Source of the DNA: Microthrix sp041394405
Lineage (GTDB): Bacteria > Actinomycetota > Acidimicrobiia > Acidimicrobiales > Microtrichaceae
Length of the DNA: 64,000 nt
Direction of reading: 5' to 3'
Assembly: GCA_041394405.1 (NCBI GenBank)
Contig: JAWKIF010000006.1
Span: 434,001-498,000 of the forward strand
This document shows, piece after piece, positions 9,096 to 18,468 of the stretch (positions within the stretch are counted from its first letter, which is position 1; each line of letters starts with the position of its first letter). The notes under the pieces were generated by a model, which was given only the letters and a program-made list of their open reading frames with translations, ran no database searches and was not told where the DNA came from. Position numbers and translations under genes: made by a program.

Positions 9096-10823
9096 ATGAC
9101 CCTCACCCCCATCGGCAGCCGGGCGCCTTCGGCGCGTGGCGCCGTCGCCGCACTGAGCCTGTTGGTCACCCTCGGCCTGGTCGTGGCCTGCGGCACCGAC
9201 AGCAGCGTCCCGGTGATCACCCCGGGGCCGCCCGGTGCCGAGGCGCGAACCGACGTGGAGGCGGCCCCCACCACCCGGAGTGATGCCCCGAACCGCGCCG
9301 ACGACGAGTCGTCGGGCACCACCACCACCGCACCCCCCGTGCCCGACGGCGTGGTCGTCCCCCCTGCGGTGGAGCAGCCCAACGTCCTGATGATCATGAC
9401 CGACGACCAGACGGTTGAGGCCATGAGGGTGTTGCAGCGCATCAACGCCCGCATCGGTGGCGAAGGAACCACGTTCACCAACAGCGTGACCAGCTACCCG
9501 CTGTGCTGCCCCAGCCGAGCCACCTTCTACTCGGGCCAGTATGCGCACAACCACGGGGTGCTGTGGAACGCGCTGCCCACGGGCGGGTTCACCCGGTTTC
9601 AGGACTGGGAGACGGCCTTCCCGGCGGCGCTCCAGCAGGCCGGCTATCACACCGCCCACGTGGGCAAGTACCTCAACGGGTACGGCGTGAAGAACCCCAC
9701 CGAGGTGCCCGCGGGGTGGGACGACTTCCGGGGCATGGTGGACCCGTCCACCGGCCAGTACTTCGGGTTCTCGGTGAACGACAACGGCGTCATCGACACC
9801 TACCCGGCGGGCACCGAACAGGAGCGCGGGCCCTATCAAACCGACGTGGTCACCGACCTTGCGCTGGAGCAGATGGCACAGGGGCAGGCCAGCAATAAGC
9901 CGTGGCTCGTCAACGTCAGCTACCTGGCGCCCCACGCCGAGTTCGGCTACACGTTGGCGGAATACCAGAAGAACCCGGGAATCGTGCGCGAGGACATCGA
10001 GCAGGCGAACACCGCCTTCGATATCGAGTCCCCGGTGCCGGCCCCCCGGCACCTGGGGGCGTTCAAGGACGAGCCGCTGCCCGACAAGGCCAACTACGAC
10101 GCCGCCACCGAGGGCCAGGTGGTTCCCCAGTGGCGACCGGAGCTCGACGAGGCGCGACGCAGCGGGATCGAGCGGAACTACCGGGCCGAGCTGGAGTCGC
10201 TCCTGGCGGTGGACGAGGGGGTGGACCGACTCCTCACCCAGCTGGACGAGTTGGGCGTTGCCGACGACACCCTGGTGGTCTTCACCTCCGACAACGGCTA
10301 CTTCCACGGCGAGCACCGGGAGTACCAGGGGAAGTACTACCCCTGGGAGGAGAGCCTGGCCGTGCCGCTCCTGATGCGGGGCCCCGGCGTGGCGCAAGGC
10401 GTGACGGTTGATTCGGTGGTGGCCAACATCGATCTGGCGCCTACGTTCCTCGACGTCGCCGGCGCCAAGGCGCTTCGGCAGATGGACGGGCGCAGCCTGG
10501 TGCCGCTGATGGCGAATCCGGCGGCCTCGTGGGACCGGCCGATCCTCCTGGAGGGCTTCCAGCCCCCGGCACCGTTCCGCCCTCAGTACCAGGGCGTGCG
10601 CACCAACCGCTACAGCTACATCGAATACACCGGCGGCGGCCTACAGGGCACCGAGCTGTACGACCTGCACGACGACCCGGAGCAGCTGCGCAACCTCGTC
10701 CTGGATCCGGACCGGGCCGAGGTGGTTGCCGGCCTGCGAAGCCTGGTGACCGACCTGCGCCAGTGCGGGGGGCCGGATTGCGATGCCGTTCAGACTCCGG
10801 AGCCCGCCAGAGACACCGAGTGA
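9096..10823 (+). CDS. Lipoprotein sulfatase (formylglycine-dependent type I arylsulfatase family)
   Basis: The 575-residue protein begins with a lipoprotein signal whose lipobox is LVVAC (Cys32), so it should be anchored outside the membrane after a Thr/Pro-rich spacer. The alkaline-phosphatase-fold sulfatase domain starts near residue 95 with the metal-binding TDDQ (Asp103, Asp104). It carries the sulfatase signature CCPSR at residues 137-141; Cys137 is the residue normally oxidised to formylglycine. Later come HVGKYLNGYG, a substrate-pocket element typical of the family, and FTSDNGYFHGEH with the distal metal ligands. The substrate is probably a sulfated glycan or other sulfate ester; the sequence does not tell which. 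It is sandwiched between two paralogous LGxTG surface proteins, suggesting an extracellular role. No formylglycine-generating enzyme lies in the window. Confidence 0.9.
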   Translation: MTLTPIGSRAPSARGAVAALSLLVTLGLVVACGTDSSVPVITPGPPGAEARTDVEAAPTTRSDAPNRADDESSGTTTTAPPVPDGVVVPPAVEQPNVLMIMTDDQTVEAMRVLQRINARIGGEGTTFTNSVTSYPLCCPSRATFYSGQYAHNHGVLWNALPTGGFTRFQDWETAFPAALQQAGYHTAHVGKYLNGYGVKNPTEVPAGWDDFRGMVDPSTGQYFGFSVNDNGVIDTYPAGTEQERGPYQTDVVTDLALEQMAQGQASNKPWLVNVSYLAPHAEFGYTLAEYQKNPGIVREDIEQANTAFDIESPVPAPRHLGAFKDEPLPDKANYDAATEGQVVPQWRPELDEARRSGIERNYRAELESLLAVDEGVDRLLTQLDELGVADDTLVVFTSDNGYFHGEHREYQGKYYPWEESLAVPLLMRGPGVAQGVTVDSVVANIDLAPTFLDVAGAKALRQMDGRSLVPLMANPAASWDRPILLEGFQPPAPFRPQYQGVRTNRYSYIEYTGGGLQGTELYDLHDDPEQLRNLVLDPDRAEVVAGLRSLVTDLRQCGGPDCDAVQTPEPARDTE

Positions 10824-10833
10824 GGTTGTCAGC

Positions 10834-10857
10834 CCCGAGCATTAGTGGTTGCTCGGG
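10834..10857 (+). terminator. Hairpin after the sulfatase gene
   Basis: The inverted repeat CCCGAGCA / TGCTCGGG has an 8-bp perfect stem and an 8-nt loop and begins 11 bp after the sulfatase stop. There is no T-run, so this is at best a terminator-like hairpin. Its right arm overlaps a candidate -35 box for the next gene. Confidence 0.4.
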
Positions 10858-10876
10858 CGTTCAGAGTGGCTACACT
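10849..10876 (+). promoter_or_regulatory. Candidate promoter for the second LGxTG surface protein
   Basis: TTGCTC (10849-10854) and TACACT (10871-10876) are spaced by 16 bp, leaving a leader of about 55 nt before the ATG at 10937. The -10 hexamer is identical to that in front of the paralog at 8296. Confidence 0.4.
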
Positions 10877-10936
10877 GTGACGGACGTCAATGCTGCGCCT
10901 GTGGTGGGCCAGCTGACGGCTACCTCGGGAGCACCC

Positions 10937-11842
10937 ATGAAGCGTTCGAAGTCATCCGCAACACGCAACTCGGTTCGCTGGCTGCAGCTGACCGTGGTGG
11001 CGGTCATGGCTGTCGGCGGGTTGTCGCTGGCTGGCTCGGTTGGCGCTCAGGAGTACGACGGCGGCGGCACCGGCACCACGGGCGACACCGGTACCACCGG
11101 CGACACCGGCGACTCCGGCACCACGGGCGGTGGTGACACCACCGGCGACACGGGCGAACCGCCCAGCGGCGACGAGCTGGTGCTGGAAGAGTGCCTGCCC
11201 GCAGCCGGCGGGCTGACCCTCATCTCGGGGGACCTCTCCCCGGGGTCTGACTTCGTGGTCGGTGGCGGCGGCTTCGCCCCCGACACCCCGATCAACCTCT
11301 ACCTGTGCTCCACACCCATCCGGCTCGCCGGCGCGGTCGCCGACGCCGAGGGCAACTTCGAGGGCGGCGGCACGCTTCCCGACAGCATCGAGGCCGGCGT
11401 GCACCAGGTGGTGGCCTACGGCAAGGGCGCCGACGGCAACCCGTTGGCCAAGGACATCAGCCTCGAGGTGGGCGATACAACTGACACCCGAACCTGCGAG
11501 AACTACTACATCCCTCGTGGAGAAACGAACATCCCCAGAGGCGATCCTCGCTACAGCATCGACTTGGACGGGACCGGCCCTGGCGAGCCTGACGGCATCG
11601 CCTGCGAAGACGACGGCAGCAGCACGACCGGTAACACCACCGGCGGGGCCACCACCGGCGGTTCCACCGCAGCGGCTACCCCCGCCGTCGCCGGGGCCGC
11701 GCAGAGCCCCACCGGTGCGCTGGGCCGCACGGGTACGTCGGCCGGAACGATCGCCATCATCGCCGCAGCCGTGGTGCTGCTGGGCAGCGCCCTGGTGCTG
11801 GGCGCCAAGCGCCGCCAGCGGGCCGAAGGTTCCGCCACGTAG
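10937..11842 (+). CDS. Secreted surface protein with Excalibur-like Ca-binding motif and LGRTG-type anchor
   Basis: The 301-residue protein has an N-terminal signal peptide (ending near SVGAQ) and a low-complexity Gly/Thr/Asp spacer of GDTGTT-like units. A domain of about 90 residues with two conserved Cys pairs (VLEECLP and NLYLCSTP) is shared with the frameshifted paralog at 8296. Around residues 185-218 a segment ending DGIACEDDG resembles the Excalibur calcium-binding motif; the paralog lacks it. A second Gly/Thr-rich spacer leads to LGRTG (262-266), a hydrophobic helix and a basic tail, again a sortase-signal layout. The start ATG is preceded by CGGGAG. It is probably attached to the cell surface. 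The domain shared with the paralog is not one I can name. Confidence 0.8.
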   Translation: MKRSKSSATRNSVRWLQLTVVAVMAVGGLSLAGSVGAQEYDGGGTGTTGDTGTTGDTGDSGTTGGGDTTGDTGEPPSGDELVLEECLPAAGGLTLISGDLSPGSDFVVGGGGFAPDTPINLYLCSTPIRLAGAVADAEGNFEGGGTLPDSIEAGVHQVVAYGKGADGNPLAKDISLEVGDTTDTRTCENYYIPRGETNIPRGDPRYSIDLDGTGPGEPDGIACEDDGSSTTGNTTGGATTGGSTAAATPAVAGAAQSPTGALGRTGTSAGTIAIIAAAVVLLGSALVLGAKRRQRAEGSAT

Positions 11843-11861
11843 TTCTCGGGCCGAGCGCGTC

Positions 11862-11882
11862 GCCCTAGGGGCTCCCTAGGGC
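11862..11882. terminator. Perfect hairpin between convergent genes
   Basis: GCCCTAGGG-GCT-CCCTAGGGC is a 9-bp perfect stem with a 3-nt loop, placed exactly between a plus-strand and a minus-strand gene and covering the stop codon of the latter. It could terminate both transcripts, but it lacks a T-tract. Confidence 0.5.
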
Positions 11883-12808
11883 AGGTGGGCGATGGCCTCG
11901 TCGAACACCCAGAACAACGTCGGGCTGGTTCGCTCCTCCCGCACCATGGTGCCGAGGCGGCGGCATCGTGCCACCAGCTCCCGCGCCTCGCGCCCCGGCC
12001 AGGGCCGGGGCAACAGCTCGGGGGGCAGCAGCGGGTCGGCGGCATTGCACTCGCTGAAGCGGTGGGCAAAGGCCAGCACCCCGGGCAGCCAGTCGGCCTC
12101 GGGCAGGCGGTGGTGGTCGGCCAGCTGGGCCTCCAGCCACTGCGGCACGTCCCGATAGTCGGCGATGAACTCCTCGTAGCGGCGGGCCAATTCGTCCAGC
12201 GGCCACAGCTCGGCCGCCAGCCGGCGAGGGTCGGTGATGCCCCAGGCCGACAGGTCGTCGGTGCTGGCCATGGTGAGGTGCTCGGCCACACCCAGCTGGG
12301 CGGCGCCCTCGGCCACCTGGTCCTCCCAGGGGTGCGGTGACACGTACAAACCGGGGTGGATGAGCGCGCCGCCGAGGGTGCGGAGGTGATCGCGCAGGCC
12401 GTCTCGAGCCGCACGACGGCGCTCGGGCACCGCAAAGCCCACGAGGTGCCATCGACGATCCCAGCCGCGCCCGGCCGCATCTTGGGCGTAGGCAAGCAGG
12501 TGGCGCGACAGCACCGCCCGCTGCACCAGATCGCCGGCGTCGGTGGTGTGGTAGGTCGCCTCCCGCCCCTCGCCCCGGCGCTCGTAGAGGCCCTCAGCCA
12601 CCAGACGACGCAGGCAGCTGCGCACCTGGTCCTCCGAGAGGTTGCAGGCCTGAGCCACCGAGAGCAGATCGCCCAGCCCGATGGCGCCATGGCGGTCGGT
12701 CAGGCCGAACACCAGCGTGCGGGTGGGAATGTCCGACCCGTCCACCCCCAGGTCGAAGGACGAGGGCAGGTGGGCCCTGGTCGAAATCTCGTCGGCCGTG
12801 TCCGCCAC
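11876..12808 (-). CDS. PaaX family transcriptional regulator
   Basis: The protein has an N-terminal winged-helix segment (SDIPTRTLVFGLTDRHG, then a helix-turn-helix around VAQACNLSEDQVRSCLRRLVAEGL), a central PaaX domain and a C-terminal PaaX_C-like helical domain. Family members such as PaaX repress phenylacetate catabolism by sensing phenylacetyl-CoA; other members bind other acyl-CoA ligands. I chose the GTG at 12808 because GAGGAT lies eight bases upstream; the frame is open to a TTG at 12844. It lies downstream of the DAHP synthase gene on the same strand, so the two may be co-transcribed. No phenylacetate genes are in the window, and the ligand is unknown. Confidence 0.82.
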   Translation of the reverse strand: MADTADEISTRAHLPSSFDLGVDGSDIPTRTLVFGLTDRHGAIGLGDLLSVAQACNLSEDQVRSCLRRLVAEGLYERRGEGREATYHTTDAGDLVQRAVLSRHLLAYAQDAAGRGWDRRWHLVGFAVPERRRAARDGLRDHLRTLGGALIHPGLYVSPHPWEDQVAEGAAQLGVAEHLTMASTDDLSAWGITDPRRLAAELWPLDELARRYEEFIADYRDVPQWLEAQLADHHRLPEADWLPGVLAFAHRFSECNAADPLLPPELLPRPWPGREARELVARCRRLGTMVREERTSPTLFWVFDEAIAHLP

Positions 12809-12856
12809 GACCACATCCTCACCCCTGGGGTCGGCGAACGTCAAAAGGGGGGAGGT

Positions 12857-14239
<1,383 letters not shown>

Positions 14240-14283
14240 GGTGCTCCTTGGGGCGCTGCCCTGGGGGAATGGGGAACACCCAA

Positions 14284-14313
14284 GCTACCGATCGCCGACG
14301 GGCGACCGGTAGC
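14284..14313 (-). terminator. Hairpin downstream of the TadG-like pair
   Basis: The inverted repeat GCTACCGATCGCC / GGCGACCGGTAGC has 13-bp arms with one mismatch and a 4-nt loop. It lies 16 bp beyond the TadG-like stop on the minus strand and upstream of aroG. It is a plausible transcription terminator for the tad-like cluster, with only a weak T-rich tail. Confidence 0.5.
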
Positions 14314-14328
14314 CGTTTGCCTCGACGC

Positions 14329-15852
14329 CTAACCGATGAGGTGCACCGGGTCACCGGAGATGGAGGCCGACCAGGTGGTCTGGTCGGTCACGCCGCTGCT
14401 GAGGGAGCGGTAGCGCAGCTGGAACCAGTCGGTGGGGTAGGCATCCATGGTGGCCTTGTCGGGCAGCGGGATCTCCAGGATCACCTTGCGGGCGTTGTAT
14501 CGCCAGCTGTACCCGAGCGCCGAGTACAGCGCCGGACCCTGCCGGTTGGTGTTGAGACACGGGCCCGTGCCGCTCGATCCGCTGCACGTGTCCGCCGGGT
14601 CGGGGCCGTAGTCGCCATCGGCGGTCTGGTAGTTGAATTCCATGGGATCGCCGTTGGGGTCGAGCACCTGGATGGATCGGGCGCCCTCACCGGGGTCGAA
14701 GAGCTGCAGGATGATGGCCTTCTCGGCGTGATCGGAGTTGATCTCGGCCAGGTCGAAGGTGGCCGTGGCGCTGGGTGAGTTGGCGTACACCGGCAGGTGC
14801 TCGAGTGCGAACACGTTGGGGCAGGTGGCCGTGGTCTTCACGGTGCACGGCACCGTGTCGCCGCTGCGCTTCACCCAGATGCCGAAGCGGTTGGGGTCGT
14901 AGCCGTAGTCCGAGCCGGGCTTGTTGCGGATGCGCATGACCCAGCGGCCGGTCTTTGCGCCCGCCGGGATGGTGAACATCTGGGTGAGCTCATCGCAGCC
15001 CTCGGTCCTGCCTGGGGTGTTGGTGGCATGAACCGGGTTGTCGGAGTTGTCGAGGGGTGTGTCGTCGGCCTCGTACAGGGTCCATTCCAGCTGCGGGCCG
15101 CCACGGTAGGTGCACTCGCCCACGTCATAGCCGTAGACCTTGAGTTGGCCGGCGCCGGGGCGAACCTCGACCGCAAAGGAGTAGCCGTTCTCGTCCTGGT
15201 CGGGGTTGGGGACGGCGGAGTTCGGGAACCGCCGGTCCCCCGGGCACCGGCGGCTGTTGGCGATGCTGTGAGGGGTCAGCAGGTCGCCGTTCTCCTGGCC
15301 CGAGCACGGCGCGTGGATCGAGAGCCAGATTCGATGGCGAACGCCGTTGGTGAAGGCGTAGTCCCCCATGCCCGCCGCGCTGGTGGAGCTGCCCAGCGGC
15401 ACGGGCAGGGTGAACTTGCCCACCGCGGAACGGCCGAGCTTGACGTCGTTGGTGAACGACTTGCCGAAGTACAGCTTGCCGTCGGCCTTGATGGCAACCG
15501 ACAGCTCATAGAGCCCCTTTCGCTTGACAGTGACCGTGGCGTTCTCCCCGTCGACGTAGCCGTTCTCGGCGGCGATCTTCTTGGCCTCGGCGGTGGCCTT
15601 GGGCACGTTGGGCAGCCACACGACGCCGCCGAGGGCGGAGGCATCGGTGGCCCGCTGGATCCTGGACGCCTCCACGTAGAAGCCGCCCAGGTCCACCGCC
15701 AGCGCGGCCACGGCCAGCATCGAGGTCACGAACATTGCCGTGATGACCATGACGTACCCGCGGTCGTTCCCGCGCCCGCGCCGGCCGCGCCCGACCGGGC
15801 CCGACCGGTCGGAGCGCCGGCGCGCTGTACTCGCTGTTGATTCGAGACCCAT
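14329..15852 (-). CDS. TadG-like pseudopilin/secreted protein, copy 1 of a tandem pair
   Basis: The 507-residue protein has a short basic N-terminus, then GYVMVITAMFVTSMLAVAAL (about residues 32-51) continuing into AVDLGGFYVEASRIQRATDA. That is the membrane anchor and heptad that characterise TadG/TadE-type Flp-pilus accessory proteins. The rest is a large secreted region with paired cysteines (CSGQENGD, NSRRCPGD, VGECTYRGG, CDELTQMF) suggesting disulfides, and with bacterial pre-peptidase-like beta-strand patterns (WVMRIRNKPGSDYGYDP). It is about 80% identical by eye to the adjacent gene at 16032-17558, a clear tandem duplication. Its role in an Flp-like pilus or surface structure is inferred from family and neighbours; the secretion ATPase and platform genes are not in the window. 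Confidence 0.75.
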   Translation of the reverse strand: MGLESTASTARRRSDRSGPVGRGRRGRGNDRGYVMVITAMFVTSMLAVAALAVDLGGFYVEASRIQRATDASALGGVVWLPNVPKATAEAKKIAAENGYVDGENATVTVKRKGLYELSVAIKADGKLYFGKSFTNDVKLGRSAVGKFTLPVPLGSSTSAAGMGDYAFTNGVRHRIWLSIHAPCSGQENGDLLTPHSIANSRRCPGDRRFPNSAVPNPDQDENGYSFAVEVRPGAGQLKVYGYDVGECTYRGGPQLEWTLYEADDTPLDNSDNPVHATNTPGRTEGCDELTQMFTIPAGAKTGRWVMRIRNKPGSDYGYDPNRFGIWVKRSGDTVPCTVKTTATCPNVFALEHLPVYANSPSATATFDLAEINSDHAEKAIILQLFDPGEGARSIQVLDPNGDPMEFNYQTADGDYGPDPADTCSGSSGTGPCLNTNRQGPALYSALGYSWRYNARKVILEIPLPDKATMDAYPTDWFQLRYRSLSSGVTDQTTWSASISGDPVHLIG

Positions 15853-16031
15853 GAACCAATCCTTCCGTCACCCACTGGGGTCGGAGGGGGGCGGAGGTCA
15901 CTTGATGGGCCATCCGGAGGGTCTCGTCCCGGTTGGCCCCTGTTGACGGGGTGGGAGGTGGTTCGTGCGGCCTGGTTGGTCTCCTGTTGTCGGGCTGCGT
16001 GGGCTCCTGATGTGCGGTTGCTCGGGGCGGG

Positions 16032-17558
16032 TCAGCCGATGAGGTGCACCGGGTCGCCGGAGATGGAGGCCGACCAGGTGGTCTGGTCGGTCACGCCGCT
16101 GCTGAGGGAGCGGTAGCGCAGCTGGAACCAGTCGTCCGGGTAGGCGTCCATGGTGGCCTTGGCCGGCAGGGGGATCTCCAGGATCACCTTGCGGGCGTTG
16201 TACTTCCAGCTGGTGCCCAGCGATGGGTACAACGCAGGCCCCTGCAGGTTGGTGTTGAGGCACGGGCCCGTGCCGCTGGTGCCGCTGCAGGTGTCGGCGG
16301 CCACCGGGCCGTAGTCGCCGTCGACCGTCTGGTAGTTGAAGGCCATGGGGTTGCCGTTGGGGTCGAGCACCTGGATGGATCGGGCGCCCTCGCCGGGGTC
16401 GAAGAGCTGCAACACGATGGCCTTTTCGGCGTGCTCGGAGGTGATCTCCGCCAGGTCGAACGTGGCGGCAGCGCTGGGCGCCTCCGCGTAGACGGGCAGG
16501 TTCTCCAACGCAAACACGTTGGGGCAGGTCGCCGTGGTCTTCACCGTGCAGGGCACCGTGTCGTTGCTGCGCTTCACCCACAGCCCGAAGCGATTGGGGT
16601 CATAGCCGTAGGTGGACCCGGGGTTGTTGCGGATGCGGAGGATCCAGCGCCCGGTCTTGGCCCCAGCGGGGATGGTGAACATGGTGGTCAGGGCATCGCA
16701 GCCGGAGGTGTTGCCCGGGGTGTTGGTGCCGAACAGCGGGTTGTCGGAGTTGTCGAGTGGGGTGTCGTCGGCGGAGTAGAGCTGCCACTGCAGTCGTGGC
16801 CCGCCGTTGTTGGTGCACTCGCCGACGTCGTAGCCCTGCACACGCAGCTGCCCGGCGCCGGAGCGCACCTCGATGGCGAAGGTGTAGCCGTTCTCGTCGT
16901 AGTCGGGGTTGGGTATCCCCGAGCTTGGGAAGTAGCGGTCGCCCGGGCACCTGCGGTTGTTGGCGATGCTGAACGGGGTCAGCAGGTCGCCGTTCTCCTG
17001 TCCCGAACAGGGTGCGTGGATGGACAGCCAGATGTTGTGCTTGGCGACGTTGTTGGGGAACGTGTAGTCGCCCATGCCGGCAGCGCTGGTGGAGCTGCCC
17101 AGTGGCACGGGCAGGGTGAACTGTGCCTCGCCCGAGCGAGCCAGCTTGACCTCGTTGGTGAACGACTTGCCGAAGTACAGCTTGCCGTCGGCCTTGATGC
17201 TGACCGAGAGCTGGTAGAGCCCCACTCGCTTGACGGTGACCGTGGCGTTGACTCCGTCGGTGTAGCCGTTTTCGGCGGCGATCTTCTTGGCCTCGGCGGT
17301 TGCCTTGGGCACGTTGGGCAGCCAGACGACGCCGCCGAGGGCGGCGGCGTCGGTGGCCCGTTGGATCTTGGACGCCTCCACGTAGAAGCCGCCCAGGTCC
17401 ACGACCAGCGCGGCCACCGCCAGCATGGAGGTGACGAACAGCGCCGTGATGACCATCACGTAGCCGCGGTCGTTGCTTCGGCGGGTGCCGGGCCGACCGA
17501 CGGCGCCTGACCGGTCGCTGTGTCGCCGCCTGGGTTCGGCAGTGGGTTGGGTGCTCAT
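16032..17558 (-). CDS. TadG-like pseudopilin/secreted protein, copy 2 of a tandem pair
   Basis: This 508-residue paralog matches the neighbour at 14329-15852 along its whole length, with the same membrane anchor (YVMVITALFVTSMLAVAALV) and the same cysteine positions. DNA identity is highest at the 3' end; around 16040-16140 only single differences from the other copy are visible. This suggests recent duplication or gene conversion. The ATG is preceded by GGGAGGTGGCCC, a good ribosome-binding site. It is the promoter-proximal copy, 281 bp downstream of a TadE-like gene across a hairpin and an AT-rich patch. Function is by family only. Confidence 0.75.
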   Translation of the reverse strand: MSTQPTAEPRRRHSDRSGAVGRPGTRRSNDRGYVMVITALFVTSMLAVAALVVDLGGFYVEASKIQRATDAAALGGVVWLPNVPKATAEAKKIAAENGYTDGVNATVTVKRVGLYQLSVSIKADGKLYFGKSFTNEVKLARSGEAQFTLPVPLGSSTSAAGMGDYTFPNNVAKHNIWLSIHAPCSGQENGDLLTPFSIANNRRCPGDRYFPSSGIPNPDYDENGYTFAIEVRSGAGQLRVQGYDVGECTNNGGPRLQWQLYSADDTPLDNSDNPLFGTNTPGNTSGCDALTTMFTIPAGAKTGRWILRIRNNPGSTYGYDPNRFGLWVKRSNDTVPCTVKTTATCPNVFALENLPVYAEAPSAAATFDLAEITSEHAEKAIVLQLFDPGEGARSIQVLDPNGNPMAFNYQTVDGDYGPVAADTCSGTSGTGPCLNTNLQGPALYPSLGTSWKYNARKVILEIPLPAKATMDAYPDDWFQLRYRSLSSGVTDQTTWSASISGDPVHLIG

Positions 17559-17684
17559 GGGCCACCTCCCTCGGCCGGTTGTCCGGCAGAGTGGGTCTAG
17601 GTGTGAACGCCGTGGTGACGGGGTTCGTGCTGCTGGGTTTGCGGGTGACGGGACCCGTCGTTGTGGTGGACGAGCAGGTTCCGC

Positions 17685-17740
17685 ACTCCGTCAATAAAGT
17701 TGTTCGGGAGGATGCAAAAATTCTTTATGGGTCGTTCGGC
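17685..17740 (-). promoter_or_regulatory. AT-rich patch, candidate promoter for the TadG-like pair
   Basis: This is one of the least GC-rich stretches in the window (CAATAAAGTTGTT and GCAAAAATTCTTTATGG on the plus strand). On the minus strand TTTGCA is followed about 15-16 bp later by TTATTG, a poor but possible promoter about 130 bp before the TadG-like start. The cluster begins with its own sigma factor, so the boxes need not match the housekeeping consensus. Confidence 0.3.
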
Positions 17741-17788
17741 ACTGCCGCCGTGCCGGCGTCCGGCCGGCTCGATGCAGCCCAGACGCGA

Positions 17789-17819
17789 CTCGTCGCCCGG
17801 GCAGCTGCCGGGCGACGAG
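17789..17819 (-). terminator. Strong hairpin after the second TadE-like gene
   Basis: CTCGTCGCCCGG / CCGGGCGACGAG forms a perfect 12-bp stem with a 7-nt loop, 20 bp past the TadE-like stop on the minus strand. It has no T-run. It probably separates or attenuates the sigma-tadE-tadE transcript from the tadG-like pair. Confidence 0.55.
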
Positions 17820-17839
17820 CACGCGAGTGTGGAGGTGCG

Positions 17840-18457
17840 CTACCGAGTGATCTGCTCGGGCTCCATCCGAGATATCGACTGTTCGGCGATGTCGTGGGTC
17901 TTGCCGAAGAGATTGGTCAGGGTGCGGTGCTTGAACTCCACCCGCACACCGACGGAATCCAGGCCCGTGGCCTGCTTGGTCTTGCGGGTCGTGGGGCACC
18001 AATAGCGGTCCGGCGCCGCGCCGGTGCACGAGGTGACGCCGCCGAAGAAGGCGCTGCCCGAGCCGGCCGTGGCGTTCTCGGCTGACACCAACGAGTCCAG
18101 GAACGTTCGATCGAAGCGGTTGCACGTCCCGTTCTGCGAGCTGGTCTTGCAGGCGGTGGGCATGGCGCCCGTGCTGTCAGGCTTGAACACCACGATCGCC
18201 TGGATCTGGTCATCCTGGGGGAGCGCAGCCAGCGCACCGGTGATCGCCGAATAGTCGGCCAGGCGTTCCTTGCCCAGGTGCGACGCAGTGCGCGCCCCGG
18301 CCTGGGAGGCGGCGACGGTCTGCGCCTGCGATCGCATGATCATGCCCACCTCCAAGACGCCGAAGGTGAACAGCGCCAAGACGGGCAGGATGAACGCGAA
18401 CTCCACCATGGTGGCACCCCGGTCGGGGCGGCGCTGGTGAGATCGGCGGCGTGGCAT
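17840..18457 (-). CDS. TadE-like pilus assembly protein
   Basis: The 205-residue protein opens with a basic leader and DRGATMVEFAFILPVLALFT, the classic TadE signature of a positively charged tip, an Ala-Thr-Met-Val-Glu-Phe pilin-like start and a hydrophobic helix. TadE proteins are pseudopilins needed for Flp/Tad pilus assembly. The secreted part has paired cysteines (ACKTSSQNGTCNRF and TSCTGAAPDRYWCPTTRK). I chose the ATG at 18457 because AGGAGA lies six bases upstream; an ATG at 18472 overlaps the preceding stop. It follows another TadE-like gene with the same cysteine layout, so the two are diverged paralogs in one operon. Confidence 0.85.
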   Translation of the reverse strand: MPRRRSHQRRPDRGATMVEFAFILPVLALFTFGVLEVGMIMRSQAQTVAASQAGARTASHLGKERLADYSAITGALAALPQDDQIQAIVVFKPDSTGAMPTACKTSSQNGTCNRFDRTFLDSLVSAENATAGSGSAFFGGVTSCTGAAPDRYWCPTTRKTKQATGLDSVGVRVEFKHRTLTNLFGKTHDIAEQSISRMEPEQITR

Positions 18458-18468
18458 GGCGGGTCTCC

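Noticed and set aside
8304..10397. A 697-codon open frame on the minus strand across the sulfatase gene
   Set aside because: It is antisense to a sulfatase with an intact CCPSR site and lipoprotein signal; its translation has no recognisable domain.
17559..17839. A missing Flp pilin gene in the gap of the tad-like cluster
   Set aside because: No open frame with a pilin-type Glu-Tyr start and hydrophobic helix was found on either strand; only a hairpin and an AT-rich patch are present.
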